From Devosia crocina (lineage in GTDB: Bacteria; Pseudomonadota; Alphaproteobacteria; Rhizobiales; Devosiaceae): a stretch of 64,000 nucleotides of DNA. Where the stretch lies: contig NZ_FPCK01000001.1 in the NCBI RefSeq assembly GCF_900116545.1, positions 1,860,001-1,924,000 of the forward strand, in the 5' to 3' direction. The notes under the pieces are model-generated. The model worked only from the letters and a program-made list of their open reading frames with translations. It made no database searches and had not been told where the DNA came from. Positions within the stretch are counted from its first letter, which is position 1, and each line of letters begins with the position of its first letter. Shown here in pieces: positions 1 to 19,330 of the stretch. The translations under genes were made by a program, and so were the position numbers.

Positions 1-308
1 TTCTTGGGAAGGTCGATGGCATGGCTGCGCGGGGTCGGACCGAATGCACGGCCACCACCACGGAACTGGGGAGCCTTGCGATCGCCGTGACGAGCGCCGC
101 CCGAGCCCTTCTGCTTCACGAACTTCTTGCCCGTGCGCGCGCCTTCCGACCGGTTCTTCACGTCATGCGTGCCGGCCATGGCCTTGAGCTGCTGGTAGCG
201 AACCATGCGGTGGAGGATATCGGGACGAACTTCGAGACCGAAGACGTCGTCCTTGAGATCGACCGTACCGGCGGACTTACCGTCGAGTGTGGTTACCTTG
301 AGTTCCAT
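1..308 (-). CDS. rplD: 50S ribosomal protein L4 (N-terminal part, cut by window edge)
   Basis: Ribosomal protein L4 binds 23S rRNA early in 50S assembly and reaches the exit tunnel through an extended loop. The visible ~102 residues begin [16 protein letters not shown] and carry the conserved basic loop with [12 protein letters not shown] and the [10 protein letters not shown] motif, which are diagnostic for L4. The start codon at 308 directly abuts the rplC stop at 309-311, so the two are translationally coupled in the S10 part of the operon. The C-terminal half lies beyond position 1. Confidence 0.95.
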   Translation of the reverse strand, partial: MELKVTTLDGKSAGTVDLKDDVFGLEVRPDILHRMVRYQQLKAMAGTHDVKNRSEGARTGKKFVKQKGSGGARHGDRKAPQFRGGGRAFGPTPRSHAIDLPK

Positions 309-1004
309 TTACTTCGCTTCTCCCGCAGCAGCGGCCTCGAACGAGCCGGGCAGGACAACGTTGGCGGGAGCCGGCTTCTTGACGGCGTCCTTGACCATGA
401 TCCAGGCGCCCTTGGCACCCGGGACCGAGCCCTGGATGAGGATCAGACCACGCTCAACATCGGTCTTGACGACCTTGACGTTCTGCGTGGTGATGCGGCG
501 GTCACCCATGTGGCCCGGCATCTTCTTGTTCTTGAAGGTCTTGCCCGGGTCCTGACGGCCACCGGTCGAACCGATGGAACGGTGGGAAACGGACACACCG
601 TGGGAAGCACGCAGACCACCGAAGTTCCAGCGCTTCATACCACCGGCAAAACCCTTACCGATCGACGTACCCGTGACGTCGACAAGCTGGCCCTCGGCGA
701 AGTGATCCGCCTTCAGGGTGGCACCAACCTCGATGAGGTTTTCAGCGTCGACGCGGAATTCGGCGACATGACGCTTCGGCTCGACCTTAGCGACGGCGTA
801 CTGGCCGCGCTCAGCTTTCGAGACATTCTTGGCCTTGGCCTGGCCTGCGCCGAGCTGGAGTGCAACATAGCCGTCCTTTTCGACGGTACGCTGTCCAACC
901 ACCTGGCAGTTCTGCAGAGCCAGCACCGTGACCGGAACGTGCGAGCCGTCCTCGGCGAAGATGCGGGTCATCCCCAGCTTCTGTGCGATCAATCCAGAAC
1001 GCAT
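309..1004 (-). CDS. rplC: 50S ribosomal protein L3
   Basis: L3 is a primary 23S rRNA-binding protein near the peptidyl transferase centre. Family signatures seen are GMTRIF near the N-terminus, [11 protein letters not shown], the [16 protein letters not shown] loop and [14 protein letters not shown] residues ([10 protein letters not shown]). The reading frame is open to a possible ATG at 1040, but the family normally begins M-R-S-G-x-I-A-Q-K. That methionine is at 1004 and has an AGAAGG ribosome-binding site just upstream, so I prefer it (231 aa); the 243-aa version cannot be excluded. It lies between rpsJ and rplD in standard order. Confidence 0.93.
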   Translation of the reverse strand: MRSGLIAQKLGMTRIFAEDGSHVPVTVLALQNCQVVGQRTVEKDGYVALQLGAGQAKAKNVSKAERGQYAVAKVEPKRHVAEFRVDAENLIEVGATLKADHFAEGQLVDVTGTSIGKGFAGGMKRWNFGGLRASHGVSVSHRSIGSTGGRQDPGKTFKNKKMPGHMGDRRITTQNVKVVKTDVERGLILIQGSVPGAKGAWIMVKDAVKKPAPANVVLPGSFEAAAAGEAK

Positions 1005-1148
1005 CGGTTTTACCTTCTTGTTGGCGCTCTGCCGGGTCATGGTTTCAGAGGACCCCTTTAGCGGCAGGCGCGGAATATCTTTGTAGTCGGTAGTCTGGTC
1101 CTGGGCAGCGCGGTTATTCCGACCGGCGTTGCACCATCTGGACCGGGC

Positions 1149-1457
1149 TTAGAGCTTGATTTCGACGTCGACGCCGGCGGCGAGATCGAGCTTCATGAGG
1201 GCATCGACCGTCTGGGGAGTCGGGTCCACAATGTCAAGCAGACGCTTGTGGGTCCGGATCTCGAACTGCTCACGCGCCTTCTTGTCGATGTGCGGCGAGC
1301 GGTTGACGGTGAACTTGTCGATGCGGGTCGGCAGCGGAATCGGACCGCGAACCTGGGCACCCGTGCGCTTGGCGGTGTTGACGATCTCGCGGGTCGACGT
1401 ATCGAGCACGCGATGGTCAAACGCCTTGAGGCGGATGCGGATATTCTGACCGTTCAT
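1149..1457 (-). CDS. rpsJ: 30S ribosomal protein S10 / NusE
   Basis: S10 (102 aa, the usual length) is part of the 30S head and doubles as NusE in antitermination complexes with NusB. The sequence opens [19 protein letters not shown] and contains GPIPLPTRI and the [16 protein letters not shown] segment, all standard for S10. It follows tuf by 68 bp and precedes rplC, so the str and S10 clusters are contiguous here, as is common in alphaproteobacteria. Confidence 0.98.
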   Translation of the reverse strand: MNGQNIRIRLKAFDHRVLDTSTREIVNTAKRTGAQVRGPIPLPTRIDKFTVNRSPHIDKKAREQFEIRTHKRLLDIVDPTPQTVDALMKLDLAAGVDVEIKL

Positions 1458-1525
1458 CTTCTCAAATCCTGACGAAAAAGGATCGCGGCGCGCTTCATCG
1501 CGCGCCGCGACTAACTTAGCAAGGC

Positions 1526-2716
<1,191 letters not shown>

Positions 2717-2784
2717 CGCTTTTCTCCAAATTCGTCAGCGCAAAGGCCGACATTCAGTTGAGTTTTTGACTAGCTTGCGCTGGT

Positions 2785-4875
2785 TTAGGCGTACTTGGCC
2801 TGGACTTCGTCGGCGACAGCCTGCGGAACCTGTTCGTAGTGATCGAACACCATGGAATACTGTGCACGACCCTGGCTCATGGAGCGCAGCGAGTTCACGT
2901 ATCCGAACATGTTTGCAAGCGGCACAAACGCATTCACGACCTGGACAACGCCACGGCTTTCAGTGCCCTGGATCTGCCCACGACGAGAGTTGAGGTCGCC
3001 GATGACATCGCCCATGTACTCATCCGGCGTCGTAACTTCAACCTTCATGATCGGTTCAAGGATCTTCGGGCCAGCTTCACGCAGGGCTTCACGGAAGCCT
3101 GCACGGCCGGCGATTTCGAAGGCCAGGACCGAGGAGTCGACGTCGTGGTAGGCACCATCGGTGAGGGTGACCTTCACGTCGACTACGGGGAAGCCGATCA
3201 GCGGGCCTGCGCCCATGACCGATTCGATACCCTTCTGGACGCCCGGGACGTATTCGCGAGGAACAGCGCCGCCGACGATGGCGTTGACGAATTCGAGGCC
3301 CTTGCCCACTTCGCCCGGTTCGACCGTGATCTTGATACGTGCGAACTGACCCGAACCACCCGACTGCTTCTTGTGGGTGTAGTCCTTGTCGGTCTTGCGC
3401 GTGATCGTCTCACGGTAAGCCACCTGGGGCTGACCGATATTGGCTTCGACCTTGAACTCACGCTTCATGCGATCGACGAGAATGTCGAGGTGAAGTTCGC
3501 CCATACCCGAGATGATGGTCTGGCCCGATTCCTCGTCGGTCTTGACGCGGAAAGACGGATCTTCAGCAGCCAGGCGGTTGAGGGCAAGGCCCATCTTTTC
3601 CTGGTCAGCCTTGGACTTGGGCTCGACGGAGATGTCGATCACCGGATCCGGGAAGATCATGCGCTCGAGGATAACCTGCGAGTTGGACGGAGCCAGGGTA
3701 TCACCCGTGGTGGTATCCTTGAGACCAACGATAGCGACGATGTCGCCGGCGAAGGCTTCAGTGATCTGCTCACGGCTGTTGGCGTGCATCTGGAACATAC
3801 GGCCGACGCGCTCGCGCTTGCCCTTGACGGTATTTTCCAGGCTGACGCCGGCTTCGAGGTGACCCGAATAGATGCGGCAGAAGGTCAGCGAGCCCATGTG
3901 CGGGTCGTTGGCGATCTTGAAGGCTAGCATCGAGAGCGGCTCGCTGTCGTCAGCATGACGCTCGATCGGCGCTTCGGTCTTGGCATCGATGCCCTGGATA
4001 GCAGGGACGTCGATCGGGGACGGCAGGAAGTCGATGACGCCGTTGAGCAGGGGCTGGACGCCCTTGTTCTTGAAGGCAGAACCCGCGAACACCAGGAAGA
4101 ACTTGGTGTCGATGACGCCCTTGCGCAGAAGACGACGGATGGTGTCGTTGTTCGGCACTTCGCCTTCGAGGTAGGCTTCCATGGCCGCATCGTCCATTTC
4201 GACGGCGGCTTCGATCATGGCTTCGCGATACTTCTCGGCCTTGTCCTTGAGGTCGGCCGGGATTTCCACGACGTCCCACTGTGCACCGAGCTCTTCGTTG
4301 CGCCAGACCAGAGCGTTCATCTCGATCAGGTCGACAACGCCCTTGAACTCGTTCTCGGCACCGATCGGAAGCTGGACGGGAACGCCACGCGCACCAAGGC
4401 GCGAACCGATCATCTCGACGCAGCGGTAGAAGTCAGCACCGGTCTTGTCCATCTTGTTGACGAAGATGAGACGGGGAACATGGTACTTGTCAGCCTGACG
4501 CCAGACGGTTTCGGTCTGCGGTTCAACGCCGGCATTGGCGTCGAGCAGAGCGACGGCACCGTCGAGCACGCGGAGCGAGCGCTCGACTTCGATGGTGAAG
4601 TCGACGTGGCCGGGCGTGTCGATGATGTTGAAGCGGTGCATCGTGCCATTACGATCCTTCCAGAAGGTCGTGGTGGCAGCGGAGGTGATGGTGATGCCGC
4701 GTTCCTGCTCCTGCTCCATCCAGTCCATGGTCGCAGCGCCGTCGTGGACTTCGCCGATCTTATGGGACTTGCCGGTGTAGTAGAGGATGCGTTCGGTCGT
4801 GGTCGTCTTGCCAGCATCGATGTGCGCCATGATGCCGAAGTTACGATACAGATTAATTGGGTATTCGCGTGCCAT
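2785..4875 (-). CDS. fusA: Elongation factor G
   Basis: EF-G is the ribosomal translocase GTPase and also assists ribosome recycling. The 696-aa product has the expected domain order: G domain with [19 protein letters not shown] (P-loop), [11 protein letters not shown] (switch I), DTPGHVDFT (switch II) and NKMDKTGA (base recognition), followed by domains II-V including the [10 protein letters not shown] segment. It starts 12 bp after the rpsG stop and is followed by tuf, the classic str operon order. Confidence 0.99.
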   Translation of the reverse strand: MAREYPINLYRNFGIMAHIDAGKTTTTERILYYTGKSHKIGEVHDGAATMDWMEQEQERGITITSAATTTFWKDRNGTMHRFNIIDTPGHVDFTIEVERSLRVLDGAVALLDANAGVEPQTETVWRQADKYHVPRLIFVNKMDKTGADFYRCVEMIGSRLGARGVPVQLPIGAENEFKGVVDLIEMNALVWRNEELGAQWDVVEIPADLKDKAEKYREAMIEAAVEMDDAAMEAYLEGEVPNNDTIRRLLRKGVIDTKFFLVFAGSAFKNKGVQPLLNGVIDFLPSPIDVPAIQGIDAKTEAPIERHADDSEPLSMLAFKIANDPHMGSLTFCRIYSGHLEAGVSLENTVKGKRERVGRMFQMHANSREQITEAFAGDIVAIVGLKDTTTGDTLAPSNSQVILERMIFPDPVIDISVEPKSKADQEKMGLALNRLAAEDPSFRVKTDEESGQTIISGMGELHLDILVDRMKREFKVEANIGQPQVAYRETITRKTDKDYTHKKQSGGSGQFARIKITVEPGEVGKGLEFVNAIVGGAVPREYVPGVQKGIESVMGAGPLIGFPVVDVKVTLTDGAYHDVDSSVLAFEIAGRAGFREALREAGPKILEPIMKVEVTTPDEYMGDVIGDLNSRRGQIQGTESRGVVQVVNAFVPLANMFGYVNSLRSMSQGRAQYSMVFDHYEQVPQAVADEVQAKYA

Positions 4876-4887
4876 TGGGCGCTCCTA

Positions 4888-5361
<474 letters not shown>

Positions 5362-5372
5362 TCAAATTCTCC

Positions 5373-5744
5373 TTACTTCGGACGCTTCGCGCCGTACTTG
5401 GACCGGCGTTGCTTGCGGTCCTTCACGCTCTGCGTGTCGAGAACGCCGCGGAGCACGTGATAGCGAACGCCCGGCAAGTCGCGAACACGACCGCCGCGAA
5501 TGAGCACAACGGAGTGCTCCTGCAGATTGTGACCCTCACCCGGGATGTAGGAGATCACTTCGCGCTGATTGGTCAGGCGAACCTTGGCGACCTTACGCAG
5601 AGCCGAGTTCGGCTTCTTCGGGGTCGTCGTGTACACACGGGAACACACACCACGCTTTTGCGGGTTTGCTTCCATGGCCGGAACCTTGTTCCGCTTTGGC
5701 TTGCTGGCGCGTGGCTTGCGGATCAGCTGATTAATGGTGGGCAT
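5373..5744 (-). CDS. rpsL: 30S ribosomal protein S12
   Basis: S12 (123 aa) forms part of the decoding centre and is the target of streptomycin-resistance mutations. The start is set at the ATG at 5744 because the family begins MPT[IV]NQLIRKPR and a GGAAAGAG ribosome-binding site precedes it; the frame is open seven codons further, which I reject. The decoding loops [18 protein letters not shown] and [13 protein letters not shown] are intact. The lysine of TTPKKPNS corresponds to the streptomycin-sensitive state. It is the first gene of the str operon. Confidence 0.97.
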   Translation of the reverse strand: MPTINQLIRKPRASKPKRNKVPAMEANPQKRGVCSRVYTTTPKKPNSALRKVAKVRLTNQREVISYIPGEGHNLQEHSVVLIRGGRVRDLPGVRYHVLRGVLDTQSVKDRKQRRSKYGAKRPK

Positions 5745-6224
5745 TGCGCTCTTTCCATCGTCCAAAAATTCTAGTTCGGTCTAAACACACAAACCAAAGT
5801 GGCGCTCATCCGAACCCTTCCGGGAATCGGCGGCGCCCCAATTGCAGCGGACCACCCCACATAAGATGGGCAGTCATGCGCACAAGGATTTGCTTCGTCT
5901 AGTCACCCGACAGTGTGTTTGATCGTCCTGGATTCCCGCGCTAGGTGGCAGGGACCCGGTGTGACGACCACGACCGACCGCTAAGGTAGGCGCTGTTTAG
6001 AACCGTTGACTCGCTCCGTCAAGGATTCTTTCGCTAAATAATCCGCGGGAGAGCTATGCATTTCGGCATGTTTGGCCCTCTCGAGCGGTTATGGGGAAGT
6101 GGACGGATCCAATCAATACCGTTCGGCAAAGGTTAACAGAGTCTCTTTGCGGGACACCTCCGCCCTGCCCTTGCCCCGTCTTTGGGATCGACATAGATGA
6201 GGCGGGTCAGACGGAGCCTGCAGC
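5745..6224. other. Intergenic region between rpsL and the divergent monooxygenase-like gene
   Basis: This 480-bp gap separates the rpsL-headed operon (minus) from the flavin monooxygenase-like gene (plus), so it must hold both promoters. I see no credible gene in it. The best promoter-like signal on the minus strand is listed separately; it implies an rpsL leader of roughly 240 nt. No clear promoter could be assigned for the plus-strand gene. Confidence 0.6.
5994..6022 (-). promoter_or_regulatory. Candidate sigma-70 promoter of the str operon
   Basis: Read on the minus strand there is CTTGACG (-35 element TTGACG at 6017-6022), a 17-bp spacer, and TAAACA at 5994-5999 as a degenerate -10. A CTTGAC -35 with a weak -10 is typical of alphaproteobacterial housekeeping promoters. 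It lies about 250 bp upstream of rpsL. The assignment rests on pattern and position only. Confidence 0.5.
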
Positions 6225-7331
6225 GTGACCGAAAACAAGACGCGCCTCGCCATCAAAGTGGATATCGCAGTGATCGGGGCCGGTCAGGCTGGATTGAGCT
6301 CGGCTTATCATCTGCAAAGGTTGGGACTTCAGCCAGGAAAAGATTTCGTGGTGCTTGACGAGGCGCCGCAACCGGGCGGCGCGTGGCAGTATCGCTGGCC
6401 TTCCCTGACGCTCAACACCGTCAATCGTGTTCATGACCTGCCGGGCCTCGGCTTTGCAGAATTCGCTGGAGGAGACGGCACGGTGAAGGCATCGGTGGCC
6501 GTGCCGCACTACTTCGCAGCTTATGAAGAGCATTTCGGCCTGAGGGTCTTGCGACCCGCGCGGGTAAGCGTGGTTTGCGACCGCGGGGATCGCCTGCGCG
6601 TCGAAAGCGACCGGGCGGTGTTTTCGGCGCGGGGATTGATCAACGCAACCGGCACCTGGGAGAATCCCTATATTCCGGAGTATCCAGGCGCCGCGACATT
6701 TCAGGGGCAGCAGCTTCATACGCGGGACTATCGCACAGCTGAAGTTTTCGCTGGCAAACATGTGCTGGTCGTGGGCGGGGGTATTTCGGCGATCCAGCTG
6801 CTCGATCAGATTTCTCAGGTGACACGGACGACATGGGTGACCCGGACGCCGCCCCGCTGGCGCGAGGGGCCGTTCACCGAGGAGGCCGGACGAAAGGCCG
6901 TGGCGATGGTAGAGGAGCGGGTGCGCGCTGGTTTGCCGCCCATGGCCGTCGTTTCGGTCACAGGGTTGCCGGTGACGCCGGCGATTGAGGCAATGCGGCA
7001 GCGCGGTGCGCTCGAGCGCAAGCCGATGTTCGCAGAAATCCTGCCTCATGGCGTTCGCTGGCCTGATGGCACCGAGCTTGAGGTCGACGTGATCCTCTGG
7101 TGTACGGGATTTCGCAGCGCGCTCGACCATCTGGCGCCCTTACAGCTGCGCGAAGACAGCGGCGGCATCACCATGATTGGGCGGCTCGCCACACAGGTCG
7201 CCCGGGATGCTCGGGTGCATCTGGTGGGATACGGCCCCTCCGCCTCTACCATCGGAGCAAATAGGGCCGGCGGCGCTGCAGCGCGTGAGCTCACCACTTT
7301 CCTTGGGCTGGCGAGGTCCCCAGGGGCTTAA
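6225..7331 (+). CDS. Flavin-containing monooxygenase-like NAD(P)-binding oxidoreductase
   Basis: Putative FAD/NADPH-dependent oxidoreductase of the FMO/BVMO superfamily (368 aa). Two Rossmann motifs are visible: VIGAGQAGL for FAD at residues 16-24 and VVGGGISAI for NADPH near 182-190. Between them F159-Q-G-Q-Q-L-H-T-R-D-Y169 matches the FxGxxxHxxxY fingerprint of FMO/Baeyer-Villiger enzymes. It is shorter than classical FMOs (~450 aa), like many actinobacterial and proteobacterial relatives linked to thiol, metal or drug resistance. The start is GTG at 6225, with a weak upstream GGAG. It sits on the opposite strand inside an otherwise conserved ribosomal/RNA polymerase cluster, which suggests insertion. 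The substrate is unknown. Confidence 0.8.
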   Translation: MTENKTRLAIKVDIAVIGAGQAGLSSAYHLQRLGLQPGKDFVVLDEAPQPGGAWQYRWPSLTLNTVNRVHDLPGLGFAEFAGGDGTVKASVAVPHYFAAYEEHFGLRVLRPARVSVVCDRGDRLRVESDRAVFSARGLINATGTWENPYIPEYPGAATFQGQQLHTRDYRTAEVFAGKHVLVVGGGISAIQLLDQISQVTRTTWVTRTPPRWREGPFTEEAGRKAVAMVEERVRAGLPPMAVVSVTGLPVTPAIEAMRQRGALERKPMFAEILPHGVRWPDGTELEVDVILWCTGFRSALDHLAPLQLREDSGGITMIGRLATQVARDARVHLVGYGPSASTIGANRAGGAAARELTTFLGLARSPGA

Positions 7332-7399
7332 CCGGTGGCGCGCAAGGGAGCTTCTCTCCGACCCAGCCGTTAGGCAGGTCGGACAAAGGAGAATTCCGT

Positions 7400-8242
7400 A
7401 TGCAAGAGAACCCTACCCTGCCCCTTAACGACGGCAAGTCCATTCCGCAGCTCGGCTTTGGCGTTTGGAGGCTTGAAGAGGACGATGCCCCCAAGGTGGT
7501 CGGCGCCGCGATCGATGCAGGCTACCGGCATATCGACACCGCGCAGGGTTATGACAACGAGGCCGGCGTCGGCCGGGCCATCGCGGAAGCGTCGGTGGGC
7601 CGCGAAGAGCTGTTCATCACCTCCAAGCTGCGCAACGGACACCAAGGCTATGATAGCGCCTTGCGTTCGCTCGATGAATCGCTGGCCCGGCTGCAGCTCG
7701 ATTATCTCGATCTCTTTCTGATCCACTGGCCAGCGCCCCAGCACGATCGCTATGCCGATACCTGGCGGGCCTTTGTGGAAGCGCAAAAGGCCGGCAAGGT
7801 GCGCTCGATCGGGGTTTCCAATTTCCTGCCCCAGCATATCCAGCGCATCATCGATGAGACCGGAGTGACGCCTGCGGTCAATCAGCTGGAACTGCATCCC
7901 GCCTATCAGCAGCGCGACATCCGCGAGTGGCATCGCAGCCACGATATTCAGATCGAGTGCTATAGCCCTCTTGGGGGCAAGGACAGCAAGCTGCTCGACA
8001 ACGAGGTCATCGGAAGGATCGCCGAAACGCACGGGAAGTCGCCAGCGCAGGTGATCATCCGCTGGCACCTGCAGCAGAACCTGATCGTGCTGCCCAAGAG
8101 CAGCAAGCCCGAACGCGCCAAGGACAACTTCGATGTCTGGAATTTCGTTTTGTCCGGTGAAGAGGTCAGACGGATCGATGCGCTCGATCGGCCTGACGGC
8201 AAGACCCTGCCCCAGCCGGAAGATAATAACGAGCTGTTTTGA
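7400..8242 (+). CDS. Aldo/keto reductase (2,5-diketo-D-gluconate reductase type)
   Basis: NADPH-dependent carbonyl reductase of the AKR superfamily (280 aa, usual size). The (beta/alpha)8 catalytic tetrad can be read as D46 in HIDTAQGYDNE, Y51, K76 in TSKLRN and H109 in LFLIHWP. The cofactor-binding C-terminal segment LPKSSKPERAKDNFDVWNF is also typical. A good AAGGAG site precedes the ATG by 11 bp. It lies 68 bp downstream of the FMO-like gene on the same strand, so the two may form a small redox operon. The substrate cannot be inferred. Confidence 0.88.
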   Translation: MQENPTLPLNDGKSIPQLGFGVWRLEEDDAPKVVGAAIDAGYRHIDTAQGYDNEAGVGRAIAEASVGREELFITSKLRNGHQGYDSALRSLDESLARLQLDYLDLFLIHWPAPQHDRYADTWRAFVEAQKAGKVRSIGVSNFLPQHIQRIIDETGVTPAVNQLELHPAYQQRDIREWHRSHDIQIECYSPLGGKDSKLLDNEVIGRIAETHGKSPAQVIIRWHLQQNLIVLPKSSKPERAKDNFDVWNFVLSGEEVRRIDALDRPDGKTLPQPEDNNELF

Positions 8243-8401
8243 GGGATCGGGACGGTCAGGGTACGCCATGGGCACTGTGGCTCCCAGGGTCTCCTCACGG
8301 CCTGCCCCTCTCCAAAGGGTTAGGGATCTGCCGGCGGCTCAACGGTGTTACCAAAAGGAGCGGATGGCATACCGTTGGGGTGAAACGCACCAAAAGCCGG
8401 A

Positions 8402-8434
8402 GCAAATAAAAAGGGGCCCATGCGGGCCCCTTTT
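8402..8434 (-). terminator. Rho-independent terminator of rpoC
   Basis: The near-perfect hairpin AAAAGGGGCCC-ATGC-GGGCCCCTTTT spans 8409-8434 and lies 21 bp past the rpoC stop. On the minus strand the stem is followed by TTTTTATTT. It is symmetric enough to work in both directions, which suits the convergent aldo/keto reductase gene. Confidence 0.9.
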
Positions 8435-8454
8435 CCTTGATTGGATTTCCGACC

Positions 8455-12639
<4,185 letters not shown>

Positions 12640-12719
12640 CAGTTCTCTCCTCTATCCCTGCCGGACCGCAGCCAGGCTGACGGTCGGCAAGGAAGGTGAA
12701 TGGGGTTGGAAGTGCCGGA

Positions 12720-16856
<4,137 letters not shown>

Positions 16857-17263
16857 GAAAGCTCCTGTTTCTGGTTGTCGCGCACCGTTCCAGCCAGACC
16901 GGGCGCTCCATTTTTGCGTATCTCGGAGGCAGATATCCAAAGACCCGACTATCAGCCGTCGGCGCTCGGGATATTTGCCCTTTAGGCACTTCTAGCGGTC
17001 CAAGCGATGTCGCATCCAACCCCACCCCGGACCCAAGGGCAGGATCACAGATCCGTGAAAAACAGCTAAAGCCCCGTTTGGGAGCAAACCCAAAGCGAGG
17101 TCATCAAAGGCTTCGACGTGCCCGCGACATCCAAAATCGTCATATATTTCCGCAAATTGGCGCCAGAACCCATCCAATCGGCCCGGCGGATCGTCTCGTA
17201 AAAACGAGAAAGCGAGATGGCACATATAGCGCCATCCCGCATAATTCAAGTGCTAAAGCGAAC
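16857..17263. other. rplL-rpoB intergenic region
   Basis: This 407-bp gap between rplL and rpoB holds no convincing gene. The analogous gap in other bacteria contains an attenuator and RNase processing site that set the L7/L12 to RNA polymerase ratio. Here I see only weak hairpins, such as TCTCGT-TTTT-ACGAGA (minus strand, about 17193-17208) and TTTGGG-AGCAAA-CCCAAA (about 17079-17096). Neither has a proper U-tract, so no terminator is called. Confidence 0.5.
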
Positions 17264-17638
17264 TTACTTGAGTTCGACCTTGGCGCCAGCGTCTTCCAGC
17301 TTCTTCTTCATGTCTTCAGCTTCAGCCTTGGAAGCGCCTTCCTTGATGGCCTTCGGAGCGCCTTCAACGAGAGCCTTGGCTTCGCCGAGGCCGAGACCGG
17401 TGATGGCACGGACTTCCTTGATGACGTTGATCTTGTTGTCGCCGAAGGAGGCGAGGATCACGTCGAATTCAGTCTTTTCTTCAGCAGCAGCAGCCGGGGC
17501 AGCGCCACCAGCAGCAGCAACAGCAACCGGAGCGGCGGCAGAAACGCCCCACTTTTCTTCCAGCATCTTGGACAGTTCGGAAGCTTCCAGAACGGTCAGG
17601 GCAGAGAGGTCATCAACGAGCTTGGCGAGATCAGCCAT
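17264..17638 (-). CDS. rplL: 50S ribosomal protein L7/L12
   Basis: Acidic stalk protein (124 aa) present in several copies per ribosome, where it recruits the translational GTPases. The N-terminal dimerisation helix ([20 protein letters not shown]) is followed by an Ala/Gly-rich hinge and the C-terminal domain with [27 protein letters not shown] and a final GAKVELK. It is 57 bp downstream of rplJ. Confidence 0.98.
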   Translation of the reverse strand: MADLAKLVDDLSALTVLEASELSKMLEEKWGVSAAAPVAVAAAGGAAPAAAAEEKTEFDVILASFGDNKINVIKEVRAITGLGLGEAKALVEGAPKAIKEGASKAEAEDMKKKLEDAGAKVELK

Positions 17639-17695
17639 TTTATACTCTTTTCAGATTGTGTTTCAGTTCGAACAGGTTTGTTTGGTCGGAACGGC

Positions 17696-18214
17696 TTATG
17701 CCGCTTCGCTCTTTTCGGCGTGAGCCTTGAGGACGCGAGCAATGCCCGCACCCGGCTGCACGAGAATGGAAGCGATGTTGGTTGCCGGCTGCTTGACCAG
17801 ACCTGCGAGCTTGGCGCGCAGTTCGTCGAGCGAGGGCAGAGTTGCCAGGGTCTTGACGCCTTCGACGTCAAGCGCGGTGGCACCCATTGCACCGCCGAGA
17901 ATCACAAACTTCTGATTCTTGTCGGCGAAAGCCGCTGCGATCTTGGGCGCAACGATGGGATCATCCGCATAGGCAATCACGGTCGGACCAGAGAACAGGC
18001 CCGAGATGTCCGCGACATCGGTTTCCTTAAGAGCGAGCTTGGCAAGGCGGTTCTTGGCGACTTTGACCTTGCCGCCTGCCTTCTTGACCTGCACGCGCAG
18101 ATCAGTGAACGCAGCAACGGAAAGACCAACGTTCTGCGCGACGACGATCGATCCAGCGCCGGCGAGGGCTTCCTGGAGCGAGGCGACGACTTCGCGCTTT
18201 TCCGCTTTTTCCAT
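17696..18214 (-). CDS. rplJ: 50S ribosomal protein L10
   Basis: L10 (172 aa) anchors L7/L12 dimers to the ribosomal stalk. I set the start at the ATG at 18214 (MEKAEKREVVASLQEALAGAG), with GGAG upstream. The frame stays open to 18328, but that extension is low-complexity and reads into the leader. Family features include a FTDLRVQVKKAGG-type segment, KNRLAKLAL and the C-terminal helix that binds L12. In other bacteria L10(L12)4 represses its own mRNA through the leader. Confidence 0.97.
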   Translation of the reverse strand: MEKAEKREVVASLQEALAGAGSIVVAQNVGLSVAAFTDLRVQVKKAGGKVKVAKNRLAKLALKETDVADISGLFSGPTVIAYADDPIVAPKIAAAFADKNQKFVILGGAMGATALDVEGVKTLATLPSLDELRAKLAGLVKQPATNIASILVQPGAGIARVLKAHAEKSEAA

Positions 18215-18479
18215 GCTAGTCTCCACTAGACTAGGCCCGGTATGCCCGAGGGCATGCAGGGACCATTGCCAATTGCTGCCCCCTCCCCCTTGGGTTCGGA
18301 GAGCAACGGTTAGGTGCCTGCCGACCAAGCATCCCGAGGGCGCTGGTCTAGGTTCGAACCGAAACCGAGATTTCGGTGTCTCACCCCGTCTATTGCTGGC
18401 TCCCGGACGGGAATTAATGGCCTTGCAGCCGACCGGCAGTCTCGGACAGGACTTTTGCCCCTCTTATCGAGAGGCGACA

Positions 18480-18501
18480 CCGGGCGGCCGAAACCGCCCG
18501 G
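18480..18501. repeat. GC-rich hairpin in the rplJ leader
   Basis: The perfect 8-bp stem CCGGGCGG-ccgaaa-CCGCCCGG is followed on the plus strand by AATTTTC. On the minus (transcribed) strand there is no U-tract after the stem, so it is not a convincing terminator for rplA. It may be a processing or stability element. Confidence 0.45.
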
Positions 18502-18540
18502 AATTTTCATCGAGGAAAGGCGATACCATTCCTCGTTCTC

Positions 18541-18615
18541 CGTCACCACCCGGCTTGTCCGGGTGGACCATGCATCCGCAGAGATGGATTGCCCGGACAA
18601 GCCGGGCAATGACGG
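18541..18615. repeat. REP-like paired palindrome
   Basis: Two palindromes, CCACCCGG-cttgt-CCGGGTGG (18546-18566) and ATTGCCCGG-acaag-CCGGGCAAT (18588-18610), are inverted copies of each other, and the whole unit is bounded by CGTCA and TGACG. Dispersed GC-palindromes of the type CATTGCCCGG-CTTGT-CCGGGCAATG are widespread in alphaproteobacterial intergenic DNA. This one lies in the L10 leader. Confidence 0.7.
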
Positions 18616-18632
18616 CGGCTGGGTGCCAGTTC

Positions 18633-19325
18633 TTAGAGAGCCGTACCCGGCTCGACATGGACGCCAGGGCCCATGGTTGAAGAGACGGCAACCTTCTTGA
18701 CATAGGTGCCCTTGGCGCCTGCTGGCTTGGACTTCACGACAGCATCGGTGAAAGCCTTGATGTTCTGCAGAAGCGCTTCTTCCGAGAACGAGACCTTGCC
18801 AACGCCAGCGTGGATGATGCCGGCCTTTTCAACGCGATACTCGACAGCGCCGCCCTTGGCAGCGCCGACAGCGCCCTTGACGTCCATGGTCACGGTGCCG
18901 ACCTTGGGGTTCGGCATCAGGTTGCGCGGCCCGAGGATCTTACCGAGACGGCCGACGAGCGGCATCATGTCCGGGGTCGCGATGCAACGATCGAAGTCGA
19001 TCTTGCCGCCCTGGATGGTTTCGAGCAGGTCTTCGGCACCGACGATATCTGCACCGGCAGCCTTGGCCTCGTCAGCCTTGGCGCCACGAGCGAACACGGC
19101 GACGCGAACGGTCTTGCCGGTGCCGTTGGGCAGGCTGACCACACCACGGACCATCTGGTCGGCGTGACGGGGATCGACGCCCAGGTTCATCGCGATCTCG
19201 ATGGTTTCATCGAACTTCGCAGAAGCCTTGGACTTGACCAGCTTCAGTGCTTCTTCAAGACCATAGAGCTTGGTGCGATCAAGACCTTCGCGGGCCTTGG
19301 CGACCTTCTTTGCAATCTTTGCCAT
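18633..19325 (-). CDS. rplA: 50S ribosomal protein L1
   Basis: L1 (230 aa) forms the mobile L1 stalk that helps release E-site tRNA. The signatures include [31 protein letters not shown], the [14 protein letters not shown] segment and the C-terminal [10 protein letters not shown]. In E. coli it represses its own operon by binding the rplK leader. The start lies 5 bp after the rplK stop, so the two are coupled. Confidence 0.98.
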   Translation of the reverse strand: MAKIAKKVAKAREGLDRTKLYGLEEALKLVKSKASAKFDETIEIAMNLGVDPRHADQMVRGVVSLPNGTGKTVRVAVFARGAKADEAKAAGADIVGAEDLLETIQGGKIDFDRCIATPDMMPLVGRLGKILGPRNLMPNPKVGTVTMDVKGAVGAAKGGAVEYRVEKAGIIHAGVGKVSFSEEALLQNIKAFTDAVVKSKPAGAKGTYVKKVAVSSTMGPGVHVEPGTAL

Positions 19326-19330
19326 ATCGA

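Larger units (their letters stand above)
18215..18632 (-). promoter_or_regulatory. rplA-rplJ intergenic region: probable L10 leader
   Basis: This 418-bp stretch lies between the rplA stop and the rplJ start and has no supported gene. It holds a paired palindromic repeat (18541-18615), a GC hairpin (18480-18501) and, nearer rplJ, a hairpin ACCGAAA-ccgaga-TTTCGGT (18358-18377). Its position matches the autoregulatory L10 leader of other bacteria. I infer the role from position and cannot identify the kink-turn itself. Confidence 0.45.

Noticed and set aside
17079..17208. Intrinsic terminators between rplL and rpoB
   Set aside because: Stems are only six bases and lack a following U-tract on the transcribed strand.
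18541..18615. Possible CRISPR repeat unit
   Set aside because: There is just one mirror pair of palindromes, no regular spacers and no cas genes nearby. It fits a REP-type element.
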